A stretch of 64,000 nt of DNA from Beaufortia kweichowensis (GCA_019155185.1 CM032794.1:18367095-18431094); one strand, 5' to 3'. Positions 33,010 to 45,268 are shown, numbered from the stretch's first letter. Notes: generated by a model from the letters alone, not told the origin. Numbers and translations: made by a program.

Positions 33010-35470
33010 GAATTTTGTACACGTTAAGCATACAAGGTAAAATCACTCTCATCAAATGTAACCCTTTCCTCAGCTTCAAGTAGTAACACTGGTTTGTGTA
33101 TGGGTCTTTCTAGATAGACTGACTTGCTTGTGCGTGCATTGCTATCCAATGTTGCATCACTAACAAGAAGTTTAAGCCTTCTCACCCTTCCATCAGTCCC
33201 TGGGAAGACTTCTAACAATTTGGCTAGCTTTCACTGATTCTGTGGTGCTAAGTCATCTTGGAGCAGAACAATATCATTTATCTTAGCATTTCTTCTGCTC
33301 CTATTCCACTTATTTCTCTGCTGCAAACTCAGCAGATATTCCTTTCTCCACCTTAAACAAAACTCAATCGCCAGAAACTGAACTCTCTTCCATCTCTTCT
33401 GAAGATAAAGATTCTCCTTACAAACTCTCCCGGAGGTGGTGCAATAATAGTTGACTTCATTGTTAATATGAATCGGCGTCAAGAGTTCTGGTCCCACAGG
33501 ATCATTGATGTGTTCTAAGGACAATGGTCGCCTATTGACAATCGCCATTACTTCATACATGAACGTTCTTAAGGAAGAAGTGTCCAGTCTCGCTGCAGAC
33601 TGATCTATCGGATCGGATCTGTCTCTCCCAGACACCACCCATGTGACTGGAAGCAGGCGGGTTCATGACGAAGGTGCAGCCTAATTCCTTCACATGTTCT
33701 CGGCCCATTCCCTTCATCAACTTCATGAACTCTCCCTTTGCACTGATAAAATTAGTACCTTGATCACTATGCAGCTGACTTACATTGCCACGTATCGCAA
33801 TGAAACAATGCAGTGCGTTAAGAAAAGCATCAGTGCTAAGATCATTTAGTACCTCAAGATGAACGCTTGTGAATACATGCAGGTAAACAGGAGTCCGTAT
33901 CTCTTCAGCTCTCTACTTTCCTCTTTAACATAGAACGGTCCGAAACAGTCCATGCCACTATAAATAAAATTAGGGGTAGTTTGATGTTGTACTTGATGTT
34001 GTACAAGTACCTTGATGTTGCACTGACTTGAATTAACTTCTTTCCATTGTCTTAAAGATTTCATTTCATCGCCGACCACTTCCTCTTGGACTGTATGAAT
34101 TATGAATTGCTTAGCATACTTTCTTTGAGTTCTGGGTCTCCCTCATCAACCTCTCCAACCTTAATGTCTTCCTTAAGAAGTTCTATTCGCCATAGGAAGC
34201 TTGGACCAGTAAACCAGTTAGATCCCATGAGTTTCTTTACAGTGAGCCCACAAGAAGCATGGTCAGCTGGGTTTTTATCTGAAGCTACATATCTCCACTG
34301 ACTTGACTCAGTACTTGTCCTGATCTGCAGAATTCGGTTGGCTACAAATACGTGGAACCATCTTGCATCATTATTAATACAACCTTGGAATCGGTCCAGT
34401 AGTATTCACAGACACCATGCAATTCTACTTCTTCTTTGAGCAGATGACCAGTTCTTGTGGCTACAACTACAGCTGAGAGCTCCAATCTTGGAATTGTTGT
34501 TACCTTTGTTGGGGCAACCCTTGCTTTACACATAATGAGAGTGCAGTGGACTTCGCCAGACTTGGTCACAGTTCTGAGGTATGAACATGCCCCATATCCC
34601 GACACACTGTCATCAGCAAAGTGGTGTAACTCATAGTGCTGGAGATCTTTGAACGTAGATGGCACATAACAAGTTATGGTCTCGTAGCCAAGCTTCCCAA
34701 TGTGGCCTAAGGTCATCAGGAAGTGGTTGTTCCCAGCCTATCTTGTCATTACACATACTTTGTAAGATCCTCTTCTCAACCAAAATAAAGGGAGCGACGA
34801 ATCAAAGAGGATCGAAAATGGAAGACAGCACTTCTCTTCTAGTGAAAGGAAATGGAACTTATCTGAAGCTATGCACCAATGGACTCCTAATGCCCTGGGC
34901 CACTCACTTGCATAGAAAGAAGAGTTTTTCTTGGACTGGCAAGTTCTTGCGATCAATTAATGTCTGGAAGGACAGTTTCCAATCATTATACTTTAAAGGT
35001 TCTCCTGAGAAAACAGCAGGTTCTGGGATTGAAATCCTCTGCGAATGCCCTCACAAGATCATTAGAGGCTTCATTGGTAGCAGCTAATACATCTGACTGA
35101 GATACATAAGCTTGAGTGAGTGGAACCCTTTAAGGAGAATAAGAAGGTTGATTTAAAGGGACAGGAACTTAAGTAAGCATGACTGGCTGACAGAGAGAAA
35201 TAGGAATGCTTGGCTGAGAGAGATAGTCTTCTTGTTTTTGTTGAAGAAGATGAGCAGAACGCATTTTTCGCATCCATCCTTAATGTTTTCAAAATAAACT
35301 TGTGGCCTTGCTTGCGCTGCATTTTGTTTTTTAGTTCTTCCAATCGTTCTACTTCCTTTTTCTTCTTTTCCAACTTTATTTTCCTGACATTACTTTCTGA
35401 CATAAATTGGGCTCTTTTTCTTGCGTTTTCCTCTTCTATTTCCGTTTCTTGAGCTTCTCTCTCAGCCGTT
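33010..35470 (-). mobile_element. BEL/Pao LTR retrotransposon, internally deleted
   Basis: Minus-strand order from high to low coordinates. A gag coiled-coil stretch (KIKLEKKKKEVERLEELKNK, near 35380) is followed by NDWKLSFQTLIDRKNLPVQE (near 34960), which is gag DUF1759-like. Near 34915 the match jumps to reverse-transcriptase C-terminus (SEWPRALGVHWCIASDKFHF). RNase H follows (HHFADDSVSGYGACSYLRTV, RVAPTKVTTIPRLELSAVVV, YYWTDSKVVL; 34716-34342), then integrase (YSGMDCFGPFYVKEE near 33960, MYEVMAIVNRRPLS near 33555) and its C-terminus (EVFPGTDGRVRRLKLLVSDA, 33218-33024). Protease and most of the reverse transcriptase are missing, and the rest is in several frames. Confidence 0.8.
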
Positions 35471-35471
35471 A

Positions 35472-35805
35472 GAGTGTTGACGATTGCGGTGGTCTAGAGC
35501 GAGAAAACAGGTCTCCAATTCTGCAGCTGGATGCAGGTAAGTTTATTTGCATTGTTAACGATGACGTGCTTGTAAGACTGGTGCCAAGATGTCCAAACCA
35601 AAAGGACATCACATCCTGGGGAACAAAGAACTCTTTTCAACATATTGAGTTCCCCCACAGAGTTTGCATCCCCATCTCAGATAGCACACCTCAAAGGATG
35701 CTGATTGCGAACTCACACCTTCACATCTCCTTCTCCCCCTCTCTCCATCTACTTCCCCTCAGCTCAGAGAACCCTAAAACTCACCTATGAGTTTAAAATA
35801 TAACT
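35472..35805 (+). repeat. 334-bp module, copy A
   Basis: It is nearly identical to 37317-37650, with equal length and only a few substitutions seen. It starts GAGTGTTGACGATTGCGGTG and ends GAGTTTAAAATATAACT. It contains GGATGCAGGTAAGTTT, which looks like a splice donor. A diverged inverted copy lies at 4260-4450. Confidence 0.85.
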
Positions 35806-37039
35806 CCAGCTCCGTGACAGTTAACCAATGGTTTGCCACAATAATCATAGTTTAACCCCATGGGTATTTGTAGTAAAACTGTGGTTATACTAATGGTAAT
35901 CAATCTGCAAAAATACATTTTACTATAATAAAACGTTAATTTTGTTAGGGCTAGGCTCATCTACATAAAAATAGTATGCCTTTAATCTCCTAATTTAATT
36001 TTTTATTCTTTTCAGGTGGCACTAATCCTTCGTGGTAATACAAAGGTTCAGAAAGAATACAGAATGAAATTATTTGAAACATTTGCAAAAGCAATTGAGA
36101 CAACATCTTTGTCTACAAACTGTCCTACCTGCGCTGTGCCTAATGCTCATTTCTGATCCTGTTAATTCTCATCATTCATCGTCATCTATATTTAATTTGT
36201 CTATAAGAAAATTAATTGTAAGTAAAACAGTCAGTCAAGTAAGTCAATTTATATAAACCAAATTATTTAAATTATCATCACACAACCCATGTTTTTGTTG
36301 ATTCATAGTTTAATTGACATAATAAATCAACTTTTAACTGTATCAAATTTAACAATAATTATAAACATTTAATAATAATTATAAAAACATAATATTTCAG
36401 TTAACACAAACATGCAAGAACAATATAATTCAAAATAAATTTGTGTAACTATAAAAAACTATAACTAAAATATATAAATAACAAATTACTTTAACTCAAG
36501 GTAGTATTTATTTAAAGCATACATTTATTGACAGAAGAATATACATTTTATGCATTTAGGCTAACATATGGCTAAAGAGGCTAACATAGGCTATTTTGTC
36601 TTACCGCTGAATTTTGAGGGCATCTTGAAAACATCTTGTTATGTTGTTTTAAAACATCTTGTTATGTTGTTTTAAAACATCTTGTTATTTTCAGTATACG
36701 TGTAAAATCAATCATTTACAAATAACTATATTTTCGTTATTTTCGATTAAGTAAATAAAGGAAATAAATAAACCGCTAAACTAATGTCAGTCAGTCAGGT
36801 AAAGCAAAATAATAGTTAAATTTTAAATGATGCAGGTCGCAGAACTTTATTGAGCAGAGAAAGCGCATGCTACGGAAGAGCGCGCACACATCAAACATGC
36901 ACACTGAAGAAATACAAACATTTATAAAATTATTTATTATATTTTCACTTAGCTTATACTCAAGTATTTCAGGTTCAGCTATGGAAAGTCGAATTTATTA
37001 CATTCGACTATTATCTTGTCAATGTTAATGACACTACCT
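35806..37039. other. AT-rich stretch without recognised gene
   Basis: No protein or RNA gene is recognised. A 24-bp tandem repeat (AAAACATCTTGTTATGTTGT unit, about 2.5 copies) lies at 36629-36692. The rest is AT-rich. Confidence 0.5.
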
Positions 37040-37310
37040 AATGGGAACCTATATAGAATGTTCCCTTCAGGTTATTTTTAGGGTTTATTTTCACAACCTA
37101 AAAATAACCTTCAGGGAACGTTCTGTATAGGTTCTCTTTTGGTTCCTACAAAAAACCTTCCTGCACCGTTTTGGGAACGTTAGTTTTTGGTTACAAAAAA
37201 TAACCTGCAAGGAACGTTCCTAGAATGTTCTTTTTTGGTTCCCAAAAAATAACCAACTGGGAACCAAATGAGAACGTTAGGGGGACGTTCTGTTTTTGCT
37301 GGATGATAAC
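37040..37310. repeat. GAACGTTC-rich inverted/tandem element
   Basis: It contains repeated GGAACGTTC(T/C), GAACGTT and AATAACC(T/A) blocks, with TTCAGGTTATTTTTAGG facing CCTAAAAATAACCTTC. This is a degenerate fold-back repeat of a kind common in fish genomes. No coding sequence. Confidence 0.6.
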
Positions 37311-37316
37311 TGTTGT

Positions 37317-37650
37317 GAGTGTTGACGATTGCGGTGGTCTAGAGCGAGAAAACAGGTCTCCAATTCTGCAGCTGGATGCAGGTAAGTTTATTTGCATTGT
37401 TAACGATGACGTGCTTGTAAGACTGGTGCCAAGATGTCCAAACCAAAAGGACATCACATCCTGGGGAACAAAGGACTCTTTTCAACATATTGAGTTCCCC
37501 CACAGAGTTTGCATCCCCATCTCAGATAGCACACCTCAAAGGATGCTGATTGTGAACTCACACCTTCACATCTCCTTCTCCCCCTCTCTCCATCTACTTC
37601 CCCTCAGCTCAGAGAACCCTAAAACTCACCTATGAGTTTAAAATATAACT
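37317..37650 (+). repeat. 334-bp module, copy B
   Basis: The second near-identical copy of 35472-35805. Here it directly precedes the LTR-like promoter at 37660-37950, as it also does in the inverted copy at 3871-4450. It is therefore probably part of that element. Confidence 0.85.
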
Positions 37651-38340
37651 GTATTTAAAATATACCACATTCTGTGTGGACAAAGTATCTAAATATTCAT
37701 GTCTGATATCATTTGAAATGTCTCAGTGCGATTCACACAATGGTCTTATTCCCCCAACAGTAGAGCAGATCATAACAAAGTTTGGAAATATTCTGCTCAC
37801 TGCTGTGGGTGTTTCTTTCCTGGGCTCTTTCATGGAAATGGCCATTTGGGCCTGATCAGGTTCAGAGTCTTTTCAATGTAAATTACATCTCCATTTGGAG
37901 GAAGTATACTTTGGTTTGGGTATATAAGGGAAGCTAGCAAAAGGTTCTAGGAGTCTGTAAACAGATTTCCCACACAGTTGCTGTGTGTAGTTCTTATAGT
38001 CGGAGTCTGTAAACGGATTTCCCGCACAGTTGCTGTGTGTAGTTATTATAGTCGGAGTCTGTAAACAGATTTCCCGCACAGTTGCTGTGTGTAGTTCTGA
38101 TTGTCAGGTAAACATTTGTAACTTCTCTCATCTCTGATCTCAACTGTTTTACATGAATTGATCACTTTACTAAATTGTTTGAATTAGATATTGAATCATT
38201 GCTTTCGTTTACCTGACTAATAAATTGTTATGTTTGTATAAATTCTAAATACCTAAATACTCTAAATACTGAGTTATTGGCTCCAGTAGATTACGATGTA
38301 TCCGTGTTACCGCAAATCTACGACCAGGGTTAAGTATATT
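37651..38340 (+). mobile_element. LTR-like promoter/R/U5 segment
   Basis: A TATA-like GGGTATATAAGGGA (37919-37932) is followed 18-30 bases later by three tandem copies of a 52-base unit (37950-38105). Then come GATTGTCAGGTAAACATTTG, CTGACTAATAAATTGTTATG (poly(A) signal at ~38219) and CCAGTAGATTACGATG. The arrangement fits U3-R-U5 of an LTR. Diverged parts of the same unit are at 3050-3870 (plus) and 3871-4450 (minus). Confidence 0.5.
37950..38105 (+). repeat. 52-bp unit, three tandem copies
   Basis: Units start at 37950, 38002 and 38054 with GGAGTCTGTAAAC(A/G)GATTTC and differ by only a few bases. Confidence 0.95.
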
Positions 38341-38350
38341 TAAAATAATT

Positions 38351-38937
38351 AAGTTGTTATGCAATCGCACTCACTATATGGGGTTATCATAGTGGTAGTC
38401 ATAACCTCTGGTCATTACCTGTACTTTAATTAAGTTGTTATGTAGTTATATTAATAACTATATGGGGTGAGATCAAATCCCTTACGGTGCTGGCTATAAC
38501 CTCTGATTAATGTTTAAGCTTTGAACTAGGTTGTTATATAGGCGATTGTATGGGGCTACATGGATACCTTTTAATAATAGTAAGCGGGAGCTACATTGTT
38601 AAATTGCTTTGGCCATAACCTCTGGTTATCTAAATTACTTAACTTTAACTAAGTTGTTATGCAATTGCATTCACTATATGGGGCTATCATAGTGGTAGTC
38701 ATAACCTCTGGTCATTGTCTCTGTTTTGATTAAGTTGTTATGTAGTTATATTAATAACTATATGGGGTCAGGTCAAATCCCTTACGGTGCTGGCCATAAC
38801 CTCTGATTATTATCTGAGCCTTGAACTACTAAGTTGTTATATAGGCGATTGTATGGGGCTACATGGGTACCTTTTAATAATAGTAAGCGGGAGCTACATT
38901 GTTAAATTGCTTTAGCCATAACCTCTTGTTATACGGT
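38351..38937 (+). repeat. 300-bp unit, two tandem copies
   Basis: Units start at 38351 and 38651 with AAGTTGTTATGCAAT, exactly 300 bases apart and highly similar throughout. Each holds three related ~100-base subunits that end in (G/C)CATAACCTCT. The array follows the LTR-like segment where a retroelement leader would lie. Confidence 0.95.
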
Positions 38938-39235
38938 CGAGTTTGTGATCGTGGGCCTGTACACGGCCGGTGCGAGGACCCTGTGCGACAATGAGAACCT
39001 AATGTACGAGTACAATAACAATAGCGAGTTAAATGGAATGATCAAACCATTATCTAAATTTAAGGATCATAACTTAACCTTTACAAGGTTTTATCTTTTG
39101 GAGTCAGATAAAATTGAGGTATCAAAAGTAACGAGTAAGTGCCGGAAAAGACCGAATGCGCTGAAACCTTTGCCATTGCCACTGGACTCCACTGGGCCAG
39201 TGGGTGTTTTTTTCCCTCCCTTACATGCTTAATAT
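38938..39235 (+). repeat. Leader-like segment shared with 3560-3860
   Basis: GTTTGTGATCGTGGG, CTGTGCGACAATGAGAACCT, TTGGAGTCAGATAAAATT, GACCGAATGCGCTGAAACC and GGGCCAGTGGGTG match blocks in the same order at 3575-3860. An open frame crosses it (38945-39232), but no family is recognised. Confidence 0.5.
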
Positions 39236-40984
39236 GTTTTGTGTAAGATGACATGCTTATTATTACGTCAATACATAGCATAGTACATAAAAATAAGGTG
39301 TGTAAGTAATTTATTTAGCAAAATCTTATACAATAAACAAATTTTTGCTGAGCTGACTGAAGACAGTCGCTAGCATTGCAAGAAGCTGCTTTTTATATGG
39401 GATTTAGTGGTAAGTCTAACAACATCCCACAACATCAAGCCCCGCCCTCAGCACCCCGATAAAATATGTTCCCGTGGCTATGGTCCCCACCACTTTTCAA
39501 AACAAAGTTATGCCACTGGTTACACCTGCTTACTGCATATTAAAATTATGCAGACATTGATGTGTCATGGTTTTTCTTTGTTATTAAACCCCTTTCTCAA
39601 TCTGATTTAATGATATTCATTCATTCTAGAGTCTAATGTCTGGCTATGAATGTCTTTAATTTCCCCCAGATCAGAATCACAGCATACGGTATTTAATAAC
39701 CTCTAAATAAAGAAAACTATTACCACTTTTTAGATATTTAAACTTTCTTTTCTAAAATCCATTATTAACATATTTATTGTTCATCTTAACTGCGGCTTTC
39801 TGATTTACATATATAAGAAAATAAGGCAACAGATCCTAGTTATGACATTTTTTTGTAATATTTAACTATTCACATTAAATCAATGCCATACTTTTTATTA
39901 TGTTATTTTACTAGATGCCTAAATCATTCAACATGATAAATTGTATACGTATTACGTAAGTGTGAAAATGTGACATGAGAAATTATATCCACCTATTCTT
40001 GATGGGCAGATAAAGTCCAGTTACTTTACAAGATGTACATGTGAACTGGCAATATCAGGTTCTGAGAAATATACAGAAATATAGAATATCTAAAGATCTG
40101 CTACCTCATACACAATATTTTATGCTTAAATACAACCCAGGTAAAAAAAAGTACAAAAAATATACTTAAATACTATCAAGTACATTTGTAGTACATTGTT
40201 ATTTTTAGTGCTAAATAAAAGTTTAAAAGTTATACACTATAAATATACTAATTAAACGTATATTTCTACTTTAGTGGTATTTTCGTACACTTAAAAAGTA
40301 TACTAAATACCACTAATACATACAATGATTTTTAGTGTATTGAAACAAAGTATACTACCGCAAAAATATACTTATTAGTGTATTTCTTAAAAGTTTGCTT
40401 TGAATGTTAGTTAGTTCAATCTCAGTAAACATTTATATACTAATCCTAAATTTAAATTAAATATATTTTAAAAACATACAATACTAATGTACTAATAATT
40501 ACACTTTCCCAACAGTTGTATTGTACATTTTATAATGCACTAATTACTAACACCCACATTTTGAGATATGTAAAACACCAAATATACAAACGTCCTTTAT
40601 AAGTGCATTATACTTAAAGTTGTTCCACTTTAGCACACAAAATAAACACACTTTAAATTGTTCTCCTGTAAATAACATCTATAAATTACTACATCACATT
40701 ATTTACATTTGTTTGACTGTCTTATATTATTATTGTGTTACACTTTATTTCTCTTTAAATCTATTATGTGTGTAGTTTCATCTGTCTGTACTTTTGCATT
40801 GGAAATGCCTGTGACCAAGACAAATTACATGTGTGTGTAAACTTTACAATAAAGCTCTTGATTGTGTGGATTGTTATTCTGTTTTTTTAACTACAATTAC
40901 ATTACAACTAATATATATTTAGTACACAAGTAGTCCCAAAAAGCACACTTTAAATGAACTAATCATGTTTTATTAAGTACAAAG
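39236..40984. other. AT-rich stretch, degenerate repeat at 40130-40950
   Basis: No gene is recognised. From about 40130 to 40950 a short motif of the type AAGTATACT(T/A)AA and AGTACATTT recurs many times on both strands, suggesting an old fold-back transposon or simple expansion. Confidence 0.45.
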
Positions 40985-42145
40985 TGAGCGTGTGAAAATA
41001 CAGCACTTTAAGTAAATGCAGGTAGCTGGTGGGAACTCTTTGCAACCCTGGATGAATCAATGGACATCTGCCACCATCCCTGACCACCAGAAGCGTTGTT
41101 GAACGAACGAGAGGATGCTGATGCTGTTGGCCCCTGGGTGACCAGTGCCTAGGGAACAATGAACAGATTGTATGATCTAATTTCTATGAAAAGGAGGAAT
41201 GTACATACGTGATGGAGGGCACCCCGGCGGTCGGTTGTTGGGAGTGTTGGCCTTCTGTATTGCGTCATCCTGTTTCCATTAAATGGGGCAGACGAAAATA
41301 GATTCTGGCAGAATGGGTTCTGCTGTCTGCTCTCCTACTTCTGGAGCAAACATTCTGGAGAGGGCGTCAGCACAAGAGTTCTTGGGGCCTGGACAATAAG
41401 TTATCTGGAATTGGAATCTGGTAAAAAACATGGCCCACCTGGCTTGTTGAGGGTTCAGACATTTTGCTTCTCTCAAATATTGCAGGTCTTTATGATCTGG
41501 GAAAATTTGAAATGGGTGTGCCACGCCCTCTAACCAGCTTGATGGCCAGTAGGGCGAGTAGGGCGCTGGAGAGACCATGGGACTGGCGACTGCAGCAGGT
41601 GAAGAATGTATGTTGACGGTTGGTGTTGGTGCATGAGGTGGTGAAGTGAGAGCCCTCTTTAGCGCATCCTGAAATGGATCTACTGAAACAAATCCGGTGC
41701 GCTCATTTTTAAGTGGTCTGGTCTTTTCAAACAGATGGTTTATTAACACTTAGACAGATGATGAAACAGCAGGTGATATTAACTGAGTATGAATGTTACT
41801 GTCCTTGTGGATGCAGGAGATCGTGGATGGTGGTTGAAGTGTCTGGTGAGTAAAGATAGTGAGGAGGATGACAAACACAACACAATAAGACGATGGAGAC
41901 TGGAGAACGACAAAGACTTGGAACACTTGGACGACGAGACGATACGAACATTCAGGTAAGTATTTTCACAGGTTCGTGTTAGTCCGAGTTCTACGTGTGA
42001 GACTAGACAAAGACTGAATGGTGAGTGCTGCTTTTATGTGCACGTTGATGAGGGCTGGTGATGAAGTGCAGGTGATGGTGATTAGAATTCCGGTGATGGT
42101 GAGTGATGTGTTGCCGTGACGACAGAGCCTGGCGTCTCCGTGACA
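40985..42145 (-). mobile_element. Ty3/Gypsy element, large internal deletion
   Basis: On the minus strand an LTR begins TGTCACGGAGACGCCAGG at ~42145. It leads at ~41690 to a gag start (SVDPFQDALKRALTSPP, VASPMVSPAPYS). Near 41555 gag joins directly to RNase H (WLEGVAHPFQIFPDHKDLQY, REAKCLNPQQARWAMFFTRF, NSCADALSRM). Further on are a zinc-binding integrase start (SLGTGHPGANS, about 41165-41130) and a fragment to ~40985. Zinc knuckle, protease and reverse transcriptase are missing, so this copy is dead. Confidence 0.8.
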
Positions 42146-42990
42146 AATATACAGTTAACTTCTATTTCTCATTCTCTCACTATATGCATATAGGAGACCC
42201 AATGAATGGCTCATGATGGATGTAGAGTCTTTATTCTGTATGTACCACAACATCACAAAAACAAAAACGTACAAAAACAAACCCAAAAAATTTTGAACTC
42301 CTTTTAATTCAGTATTGATTACTGGAATTGGAGACGTTTTGTACGCTTTTTTACTCCTTTTAGTTGGATTAAAAAGGAGTTCAGTGATACCTACAACCAC
42401 ATAAATGTTTACAGATAGTATATTCTGATTCTCAGGCTCTTGATTTGATTAAATTATCCAGTTCATATAGTTCAGTTTAAAAAATTTGCACAGCATACTG
42501 AACAATTTGTATGCTTGCTCAGCAATGCTAAGTTTCTTTATGTTATAGTATATTGTGCAGCACACTGACATTAGTTCTTGCTTGATAATATTGGTATTTT
42601 GAATTGCTGAGAGAAATATACCAGGCATCTCAAATATCTCAAATCTTGCAGCTGAGTCAACAGTAAAACACCTTTGCTAACAAATCCCTATTCAAATGAC
42701 ACAGCAGTAACAACAAACTTACAAGGCATGAAAAGACATGGTGTGATTTTAAGCCATTAATTCTTTGACCTGAATGATGTATTTTACAAAAAAGTTGTCT
42801 ATATAAGATGTATCTATATATAGATCTGGTTCAGTGCTGCTCTTTTTTGCTGTGCTTGTCATAATAACAAAAACAGATGTGCAGTGCAATAGATAAATAA
42901 ACCCAACACATGAGCTGTTTAAAAACTTACTGAGTCTTTGCTCAGTTCATGTTAAAATTACTTAAAATTGTTTAGTGCTTTTTGCCCTTT
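42146..42990. other. AT-rich flank downstream of nlgn2, no gene seen
   Basis: Nothing is recognised. An 81-codon minus-strand frame at 42155-42400 lacks any known motif. Confidence 0.5.
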
Positions 42991-43197
<207 letters not shown>

Positions 43198-43301
43198 TTG
43201 CCTTATTTGTTTTGGAAAAAGAGAAAATATTGTCCTGCTAGAAGTCTAGAAGTCAACAAACAGGCAAATCAAATATGTGTATCCTGTCATAAAAAAACAA
43301 A

Positions 43302-43302
43302 C

Positions 43303-43338
<36 letters not shown>
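43302..43338. repeat. (AG)n microsatellite
   Basis: About 37 bases of AG repeat, ~625 bases downstream of the nlgn2 stop. It is the opposite strand pattern to the adjacent (CT)n tract. Confidence 0.95.
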
Positions 43339-43342
<4 letters not shown>

Positions 43343-43382
43343 TTGGCACTTTGTTTTTGTCTTCTGTCAGACATCATGTTGT

Positions 43383-43388
43383 TTTATT
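43383..43388 (-). promoter_or_regulatory. nlgn2: Candidate nlgn2 polyadenylation signal
   Basis: AATAAA on the minus strand (TTTATT on plus), about 575 bases after the nlgn2 stop codon. It lies upstream of the (CT)n tract on the transcript. Other signals could be used. Confidence 0.35.
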
Positions 43389-43962
43389 CTTTGTATCTGT
43401 TGTTACAAGATGTACTTTAATATTTCACAAAAGACTAGAAGTAAACGCATCATATCCAGGTTTTGTTTTTATCTAATGCCCCTACAACTCATGTAAAACA
43501 TAATCCAAGATTACAGATCACATTCAAATAGTGCTCACAAGAGCAGGCATTATCTGGTAGTAACAATATCTGCAATCTGCAACTTCAGTGAGAGAAGAAA
43601 AGTAGGAAATGTTATTTACCCTCATATGATATCAGATTATTAGTCAATCCTTAACCAATTCCTCCTCCAGAAATCAACCCGCCTTTTTAAGGGCATTGGG
43701 GAAAACAAACAGCAAGTTAAAATCCAGAAAAAGACAAATGACTTGTCACTGCTGGCCGAAGATGTTGCTTATTGTAGAGTCAACAAACACAGCTCAGTAA
43801 GTGTGTGCAACGTAGAGCGGTGCTCTGATATCTGTCTGTAATAATGCCAGGGAACAAGATAATGTCTGTGAGAACAAAATACGCTTTTACAAAGTTAAGT
43901 GTGGACAGATAGAAAAAAGTGATTTTATGCAAGTGAGCTAGTCCTCTTGTTTTGGGGCAGTA

Positions 43963-44794
43963 CTATACACGGGTGGTGGAGTGGGGGTGGGGTAAGGTGT
44001 TGTTGTGGCCGGTGGTTGTGGGGAAGGTGTTGAAAGCATGGAGAGGTTGCATGCCAGTGATGGTACTAGGGATCATTGTAATGGTATTGGGGGTCATTAG
44101 CGGAACGTCGTCAGGCGCTCGTCTCAGGGCTAAAGTGTAGTCAGGTGGACATGTGGGTCGTGAAATATCATGTGGCCTCAATGGCTCCATGTCATGATGT
44201 GTGTCATGCTCTGAATGCTTCATTTTCAAGGACATGATCTCTTCTTCTTGGCTGTGTGCTAAATCATTAACGGGCATGCCTCGCTGTGGGGAGAGCCGGT
44301 GCCGTCGCATCTCGTGCCGTTTATCGCGTTTGTAGTAAAGTGCAGCGAAGGCAAGGATGTTAAGGAATAGAAGAGAGGCACCTACAGCTACAGTCACACT
44401 CAGTTCAGTGGAGTAGTCCCGGGTGTCACTCGGGAAGGGAGAAAATCTGGGGGGCTCTGAGCCATCCGGCTCTGGTTCTGGAAGGAAGGTTGGAAAAGGA
44501 TGGTGTGTCGTTCGGGGTCCTGTGCCCTTCCAGTGTGGGGTACGGGTGGTCCCAGGAGGCAGCCTGGTTGTGGTGGAGCTCACAAGCTCCTCATGAAGGT
44601 TGTGGAGGTGAGGAACCAATTCCAGCCAGAAAGCAACCTTGTTTGCACGATAGTTGTCACGGATCCGAGGTTTAAGGCCAATGTGGAGATACTGCTTATC
44701 TTTAGAGTTGAACTTGGTCCAGATCACTTCTTCAAAGCGATTGGGCTTGGTGTGGATGAACTTGGTGTCCTGAGGAACAGGTAAGTTGGGATCC
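43963..44794 (-). CDS. nlgn2: Neuroligin 2, last coding exon
   Basis: Postsynaptic cell-adhesion protein; neuroligin 2 acts mainly at inhibitory synapses by binding neurexins outside and gephyrin inside. The exon follows CTCTAG, completes a split Gly codon, and ends at TAG. It encodes the end of the cholinesterase-like domain (VPQDTKFIHTKPNRFEEV, WLELVPHLHNLHEE) and a Thr/Pro-rich stalk. A transmembrane helix follows (LSVTVAVGASLLFLNILAFA) with a basic stop (YYKRDKRHEMRR). Then come the gephyrin-binding motif PPDYTLALRRAPDDVP and the C-terminal PDZ ligand TTRV. ACPPDYTLALRRAPDDVPL-type sequence and LPHPHSTTRV favour neuroligin 2 over 1, 3 or 4. Whether this is fish paralogue a or b is not resolved. 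Confidence 0.95.
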
Positions 44795-44901
44795 CTAGAG
44801 AAAACAGATCTTATGTCATTCCAATTAAAAAGTATATTGTAATTACTATATGTAAAATATAAAATAAATGAACAAGAAACTTTTACCACAGTTAGACTTA
44901 C

Positions 44902-45268
44902 CCCGTCTTGGCAAAGTTGGTCCAGTAGGTCATAACTACAGCACTCAGCATGACATCATTTTTGGAAAAATTGCAGGGGAAAAGGTCTGTTGCTCCTATC
45001 ATGGGCACGCCAAACACATACGGAATCTCATCCCCATGTGCTGCGTCTGCCCATTCGGGTCGTGTCTCTGTTTGGCAGTGGTGGTAGAATGTATAGAAGT
45101 ATACAGGAGATTGGTACTCCGCATGGAGCTTGGCAGTAGCGACAGCTGGTGCCACCCACTGGTGATCAGTGAATAATGCAAGAAGAGTTTTGCGCCGCAT
45201 TTCCCCATTGTCTCTGTCTGCCCAGTCTGTATACATAAACTTAATAGTCTCTCTCAGAATGTCTTTAC
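44902..45268 (-). CDS. nlgn2: Neuroligin 2 exon, C-terminal esterase fold
   Basis: A 367-base exon between ATAG and GGTAAG sites. It encodes RETIKFMYTDWADRDNGEMR, FTDHQWVAPAVAT, AAHGDEIPYVFGVPMIG and NDVMLSAVVMTYWTNFAKTG. This part of the esterase-like fold includes helices used for neuroligin dimerisation. The exon starts with the last two bases of a split Gly codon and ends with two bases of the next, matching its neighbours' phases. The next intron is only 107 bases. Confidence 0.95.

Noticed and set aside
42155..42400. 81-codon minus-strand frame with a hydrophobic stretch
   Set aside because: No family recognised and no coding context; the hydrophobic run is expected by chance in AT-rich DNA.
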